Shown here piece after piece: positions 58,531 through 64,000 of a DNA stretch of 64,000 bases (position 1 is the first letter of the stretch; each line of letters starts with the position of its first letter). Under the pieces are notes generated by a model. It did no database searches. It worked only from the letters and a program-made list of their open reading frames with translations, and had not been told where the DNA came from. Origin of the DNA: Polytrichum commune (Eukaryota > Streptophyta > Polytrichopsida > Polytrichales > Polytrichaceae); contig OX485805.1 in the NCBI GenBank assembly GCA_950295325.1, forward strand, positions 56,690,758 to 56,754,757, read 5' to 3'. The position numbers and the translations under genes were made by a program.

Positions 58531-61500
58531 ATGAAAAGGTGAGTACCTATACCATGAGTAAGAAATGTTATATAGAAGTGAAGTTTAAGTGTATTTTGAT
58601 TGGCTTCCTTCACATTGTGCCTGCAAGCCAATGGACCTAGAATTACCGTAGATGAAAGAGGAAAATGGCATGTTTGAGTTTAAGAACAGAGGGGCATGTC
58701 TTTGAATGCTTAAGTATTGTAAGAATGTAAACTGACGTTGTATATATGGTTTTGCAGTGGAGGTGTAACGGTGGCTTCTCCCAAGAAGCCACGAGAAATG
58801 TTGAAGTTGGTTATCACTGCGTTTGGAGGTGGACTCGTTGGTGCCTTTGTTGGCATGTTTTTTATGCGGGTAAGCATTCCGTCAAGCCTGTCATGTCACT
58901 CAACCTGCAGGTGTACACTTCTCTTTGTTTGTATGGCATTTCATGCTTATTTAAATAGTTGAAACTCTCTCTGAGTCTATTTTTTCTTACTCAGTCATTT
59001 GTGTGATATTCCTTGTTTGGTCTCATGGTCCCTTTTGGTCCTTCTTGTGTGAAGGGCTTCCTTTGTCTTGCATGTGGATGATAATTTCTTGCAAACATTA
59101 GTTCCATACAGCCACCTTAGTGACATATAAGTTGGGTAAGCGCCTTTAGCCTGGAAATGATAGAGGTGTTGCTGCTGGCAAGGTGTGTTGCAGTATGGTG
59201 TTCCTTCAAGTCTTGGTGCTCTACAAACACAACAGCCACAGTATTTTGATTATCGACCACCTGCTCCTAAGGTATTAAAATCTGGAATTTAGTTGCTTCT
59301 CCAGTGTTCTATAATTGATTCCCGGTTGAGCTCTATTCCAACAGGGTTGATTTTTTGCACTTGTGTGGATGTTCCAAATAGCTGAGACTGTTGTTATATA
59401 CACTGATGAGCTTGCACATTGGTTCCTGCAACTTCACAGTTTGTCTCCATATGAGCAATACTGGATTGTCCAAGTTTAAATTGGAGGTGTACCCTTGTGA
59501 CTGAAATTGTGACAGTGGTTTCATTCCACTATAGAAATCTAATACATTCTTAGACAGAGCACACCACCAATTTTCTTGAATCTTGCTTTCAGTATGTGGC
59601 TGCCAGTATGTGGTGCTGACTAGATTAATGGACTTGGATGACAGGATTTGGAACCTATCATGTGCACCAGGGAGAAACCACAAGGAACAGAGACCCTTCC
59701 TCCTGACATCATCAATGTTTCTACTGACCTCTTTCCACGTAGATTATGGGGAGTCCCTGAAGAGGTATGTTGTGTTTCGAGAAGTTAGTGAAGATGATGC
59801 AGTGTTGTTCTCCACTTATAATACATTTAAAGTTCTAAGGCTGCTGAACTTCTTGGATTTTTTGGGATAGCTAGGTCATGGGAAAGCAAGTTGTTGATGT
59901 TATTGACTTGAGATCTTTGTGTTGCAGGATTTGCCAGAAACACCTAAGTATCTCTTGACTTTCACTGTTGGTGTTAGTCAGAAAGAAGGTGTTAATGAGG
60001 CAGTTAAAAAGGTGAGTTGCTGGATCCTTATGACGTTATATATTTATTGTCGCTATTTGCAGTGTCCTGTTTCTGCACTTATCTGCTGCAATGTCTTTCT
60101 TCATTAGCTAGTACTATATGTTCCTATGAGAGGTTCCATCTTACTCTAGTCAGGTCAAATAATTGCTGTGATTGGTTAATCACATCAACCGCTTAGCACC
60201 ATGGAATGTTGAATTGGCTTGAGCCCATCCAAAAATATGGGACATGCTCCAGATTCGTACTGGTTGAATCTATGCCTATGAGGTCTTGATCTACTACTTT
60301 TTGTGACAAATTTAAACTCTTGAGGAAGACGTAACACTTAACTTTCTGAACATGTATGCAGTTTTCAAAGGAATTTCAAGTCTTGCTTTTCCATTATGAT
60401 GGAAAGGTATCTGAGTGGGATGAATATGAGTGGTCTCGGACCGCCATACATATTAGCACCCGCAAACAAGCTAAATGGTATGCACTTTCCGTGGCTCTCT
60501 GTCATACATTTTGTATGTTTGCATCCTTTAATTCACATGGCTTCCTGTGTTTAGTATGTCACTAGTATATATGGAGTCTACTAGTGCCAATCAACCGTAT
60601 TGGTCACATAATGTGGTGACATTTCCTGTGACATGCGTGTTTGCACACTTTCTTGAAAGATTTGGCAGTTTCCATGAGTGCCACTCCTCTTCTTATCTTA
60701 ACTGTGTGACACTATTCATAGCTTGACACTGATAGGAGAATTTTGCAGTTGCCATGTTAGTGTGGATGCCTTAAATGTGCTGAAAGACACTATTTAAGAT
60801 TCCTCAACATCTCACTGGTTGCAGGTGGTATGCCAAGCGTTTTCTCCACCCTGATGTGGTGGAACCTTATAAATATATCTTCATTTGGGACGAGGATCTT
60901 GATTTGACACATTTCAATGCGACCATGTATGTGCAGTTCCCCACTTTGTTAATGTGTTGCAAACTTACAGTTTCTAAGATTGATGTCTGATAAAGGTGCA
61001 GCAGTATTTGGGGTTTTGGGTTAAACTTCCACAATCTCCTGCATGAGGAAAGTGGAAGGCATTCTTGATATATTTGCGAAGCCTATGCTGCACTTAGATA
61101 TTCAGGGTGTTTATATACAGGTCTTTCACAGGATACAAATCAATTTATGTCATTTGAATGCTTGCACTTGTGTTGACAGGTATATAGAGCTTGTCAAAAA
61201 GCATGGTCTTGAAATTTCACAGCCAGCACTGGCTCCTGATCGCGGTCTGACTTGGCAAATGACAAAGCGACGGGGTGATGTTGAGGTGCACAAGTATGTA
61301 TTTATTCTCTACCTTGTGAATGTATTATGACTAATGCTTTGGCCCCTATAATTAGCATCTAGTAGCAGATATGTGTTTGCAAAACACATTGATGATCTTA
61401 AGCAAGAATAGTTATGTTTCTGGGGTGCCAAGGACCATCATCTGCACTTGGTGCAGTTGATGCGTGCCTTTTGTTTGCTGCCTTGCGATTTGATGAGAGG

Positions 61501-62932
61501 CATCTGAGTTTACAGTTTCTAGTATTGATGAGGGGATCACGAACATGCAAAGACTGACACAGCTGCTATTATTGGAAATCTGGTAGGGAAGCAGTAGAAC
61601 AGCCTGGTTGGTGCACAGATCCTCATAAGCCTCCTTGTGCAGGGTATGTGAAGCTCCCCATCTTAAATTTACTTCAATCTGTGCTGTTTGAATCTTTTGG
61701 ACTTCAAAAGTTTTAATGAGAATCTAGTTTTCATCATCTCTTCTGGTGGGCAGATTTGTGGAGATCATGGCACCTGTATTCTCTGCAAAAGCCTGGCGCT
61801 GTGTTTGGCATATGATACAGGTACAAATCTTTCACACAACTTACCTGCCAAAATTGTGGATGGTGTCCCTGTGATTGTTTTAATAATGTTGAGATGCCCT
61901 TTCTGACTACAGAACGACCTTGTACATGGCTGGGGCCTGGACTTCAGTTTACAGCATTGTGTGGAGGTACTCATACTTCGAAACCATCCTATGCTACATA
62001 CATGTGACCTGGGATGAGAATACTCCACGAGTGCTAATATATCAGCTATAGTTTTAGTGGGGAAGTCTTCAAATTTCCATAATCTTGTTGGTTATGCAAG
62101 TCATATTTTAATGTCCTTGGATGCAGCCCGCCTATGAAAAAATTGGAGTTGTGGATGCACAATGGATTCGGCACAAGGTTGTCCCATCTCTTGGTGATCA
62201 GGTGCAATTTCCTGACCCCTGTAATTTGATCTGTGCTGCTAGTGTTTGTTAGCATATATAGAAATGCTTCCTGTGCTAATTTTCCTGGACAAGTATGGGA
62301 TTATTGAGGAGCTGTAATTGTTGAGTTTCTTTTTGACCTTAGTTTTCACTCTGAGGTGTCAGGCATGTGTCCTCGCTTCGCGGCAGAAGAGCTTTTGGTT
62401 GATAGACATGCCTTAATTTCTTTATTGGTACATTGATTTTTATTATCTCAATGACTTAACTTGTATCTATTGGAATCTGTTTGTGATGTTGTACAGGGAG
62501 AAGCCCAACAAGGCAGACCAGGATGGGAAGGGGTTAGTTCTCATTTCTTGAAGTAACAGATGAAGGCCTTGAAGGAACTACTTGAGAAAAAATGCAGAGA
62601 ATTGTTCTAGCGATTCACGAGTATTCATATGTTATTCTGAGCTGAAGCCTGTGCTGATGTTGCATACATTTATCATTGTGGTTCATGTGGTACTTTTTCC
62701 TTGCAAGTATTTTGCAAATCAAGCTGCTGACTTTTGTCCAGGAAAGTACAATGTTGCTCTACTATATATAGCTGCTTGAACCTGAAGGACATGTGTTATG
62801 TGCCATGTTCAGGTACGAATGAGGTGCAGGTATGAGTGGAGTATATATACAAAACGATGGGGTGAGGCTGAAGCAAAACAGGCAAAACGAGATGGGCTTG
62901 ATGCACCCAGTGAACCCAGTGGGTCCAGATAA
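58531..62932 (+). CDS. DUF707-family membrane-anchored protein (380 aa, 14 coding exons)
   Basis: Coding exons: 58531-58538, 58758-58869, 59194-59271, 59645-59764, 59928-60011, 60362-60477, 60825-60926, 61180-61293, 61587-61643, 61754-61820, 61913-61966, 62127-62201, 62497-62532, 62813-62932. All introns are GT-AG, and the exons sum to 1,143 nt with one open frame. Residues 18-38 form a signal-anchor (LVITAFGGGLVGAFVGMFF) after a basic N terminus. The DUF707 domain covers roughly residues 107-345: FTVGVSQKEGVNEAVKK, then LLFHYDGKVSEWDEYEW (142-158), WWYAKRFLHPDVV (173-185), IFIWDEDLDLTHF (191-203), EISQPALAPD, GWCTDPHKPPCAGF, EIMAPVFSAKAWRCVWHMIQ (267-286), NDLVHGWGLDF (287-297), KIGVVDAQWI. 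Length and motif order are those of full-length plant members, some mislabelled lysine-ketoglutarate reductase trans-splicing related. WDED may act like a glycosyltransferase DxD motif, but the biochemical role is unknown and this is inference. The start is the first in-frame ATG after a TGA at 58,480. The first coding exon is only 8 nt. The least certain junction is the acceptor at 61,586. Confidence 0.93.
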
Positions 62933-64000
62933 GCTAAAGTTTTATATATTTGCCACTAGTCTTGGTAAATGATCATAGATTTATGCTAAGGATGTTCTGA
63001 GATGTTTACATGTCACTTACACGCAAATCCAGCAGCCCTCAAACCTCTGAAGGCTCTCGCTTCAGGGTACCACAGGTGCAGTCAAACAGATAGACTCCCT
63101 TGTAGCTTGTGCAGATACAGTTGGTGCACCACATTCTTTCCCTACCTTGCTCTTCTTCTCAAGAGCAAGTCCTGGTCAGTGCAGCTGCAGAAGACAATAG
63201 TGAGGTCCTCATTGTATTCATGGGCTTTCGAGTCCCCCAGGAGGCTTGCAATGCCTCAAGATTTTTGTGAAATTTTGTGCAGAGGGCCATAGATTGGCAG
63301 CATCCAGTCCAAGGGTTCCCAATTTTGAGCTTCATCTCAGGCAGCACTCTGCCGTCGGAACAGCAGGTGTCGGGTACCTTTGGAAGATTCGAAACCATTC
63401 CAGTAGGTAAATAGTAGGAAATGTTCAATGACCTCAGTCTTCTTCAATGATATTGTAGGATGTGCTTTAACATCATTCATTAAGAAACATTGTAAGTTAT
63501 CAGCTGTCTAACCAGCTTCTTATTTATGGGCTCATGAGGCTTTCTTATGTTGCACATAATATCTTTGAGGTCTTGAACTCCAGGTTGATAGATGGAACTA
63601 TCTAATGTCGACACATGGGTGTGTTGATATCATTTTCTGGTGGGTGCAACCCTAAAACTCTCTACTGTGAAACATATTTGCACATGTGTGCAGTGTTGAA
63701 TCCGGAATTTTGTGCAGACGTTTTCTTTAAATACTCTACTATGCATATCTGCCAATATTGGTTGAGCAGCAGAAGTGGACAAAAGTGGTTTAGTGCTCAT
63801 CCAACGTGTCATAAAAACCAGTGATTTAATCTTTTGAAAGAAAATACATTCAAATGATTAAATCCCCTAACTTTCCATGCCCAATTTCCCTCAAATCTGT
63901 TCAGAAAATGTGACCTCAATTTCAGCGACCGTAGCTGAAGATCTAAAGCTTTTTCGACAAATCCAACCATGTAGATGTTTGCAGGTTAGAGGTGACTACT
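62933..64000. other. 3' flank of the DUF707 gene, unassigned
   Basis: It probably includes the 3' UTR. No canonical AATAAA was seen close behind the stop. A GC-richer piece at about 63,000-63,430 has a 96-codon + strand frame (63,002-63,292) and an 89-codon minus frame (63,159-63,428) over the same bases. Neither shows a motif I know. It could be UTR, a remnant, or an exon of a gene continuing beyond the window. Confidence 0.4.

Overview
This window looks like nuclear DNA from a land plant. It holds one convincing intact gene, an intron-rich DUF707-family gene with 14 coding exons and GT/AG introns, at 58.5-62.9 kb on the + strand. The other 58 kb is AT-rich, repeat-dominated intergenic DNA. 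The relics of a pogo-like element, two kinds of LINE and a PIF/Harbinger transposase, together with many short inverted-repeat elements, also point to a eukaryote. I cannot place the species. I saw no LTR retrotransposon, rRNA, convincing tRNA, organellar insert, CRISPR array or bacterial-style operon.

Layout. 0-20 kb: dispersed short elements. Family A is a TTA-target element with GGGCCACTTCACAC-type ends. Family B is roughly 375-450 bp with ends like GGTAGACGGGTCTTAAATGG. This part also holds a large near-perfect inverted repeat at 7,644-8,127, a smaller one at 9,669-9,814 and several long G or C runs. 21.4-22.5 kb: a four-unit tandem array of about 260 bp. 23-26 kb: a short inverted-repeat element, two local duplications and one unassigned 150-codon ORF. 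28.3-31.3 kb: two inverted copies of a LINE C-terminal fragment. One copy is split by a 618-bp pogo-like element that keeps only the DNA-binding end of a transposase. 35.3-37.1 kb: two different TTA-flanked MITEs that abut and share a single TTA. 39.7-42.6 kb: another TTA MITE, a LINE C-terminal relic of about 300 codons, and a PIF/Harbinger transposase relic. 42.5-45.5 kb: degenerate repeats that seem to continue from the Harbinger relic, with a hAT-like MITE inserted (perfect 8-bp target duplication). 46-57 kb: more MITEs, repeats and SINE-like pieces, plus a 231-bp hairpin with 111-bp arms that differ at only two positions. 55.4-57.1 kb: a tandem duplication and a CGACGA-rich minisatellite directly upstream of the DUF707 gene.

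How it fits together. The one functional unit is the DUF707 gene, predicted to encode a 380-residue membrane-anchored protein with a GC-rich, probably spliced leader. The rest is best read as layers of transposon insertion. The PIF/Harbinger relic is of the family that could have mobilised the TTA-flanked MITEs, and the pogo-like and hAT-like pieces record separate waves. I found no clear new biological system. The strongest leads are the long young hairpins, which are candidate small-RNA sources, and the nested insertions, whose pre-insertion states can be read directly from the sequence.
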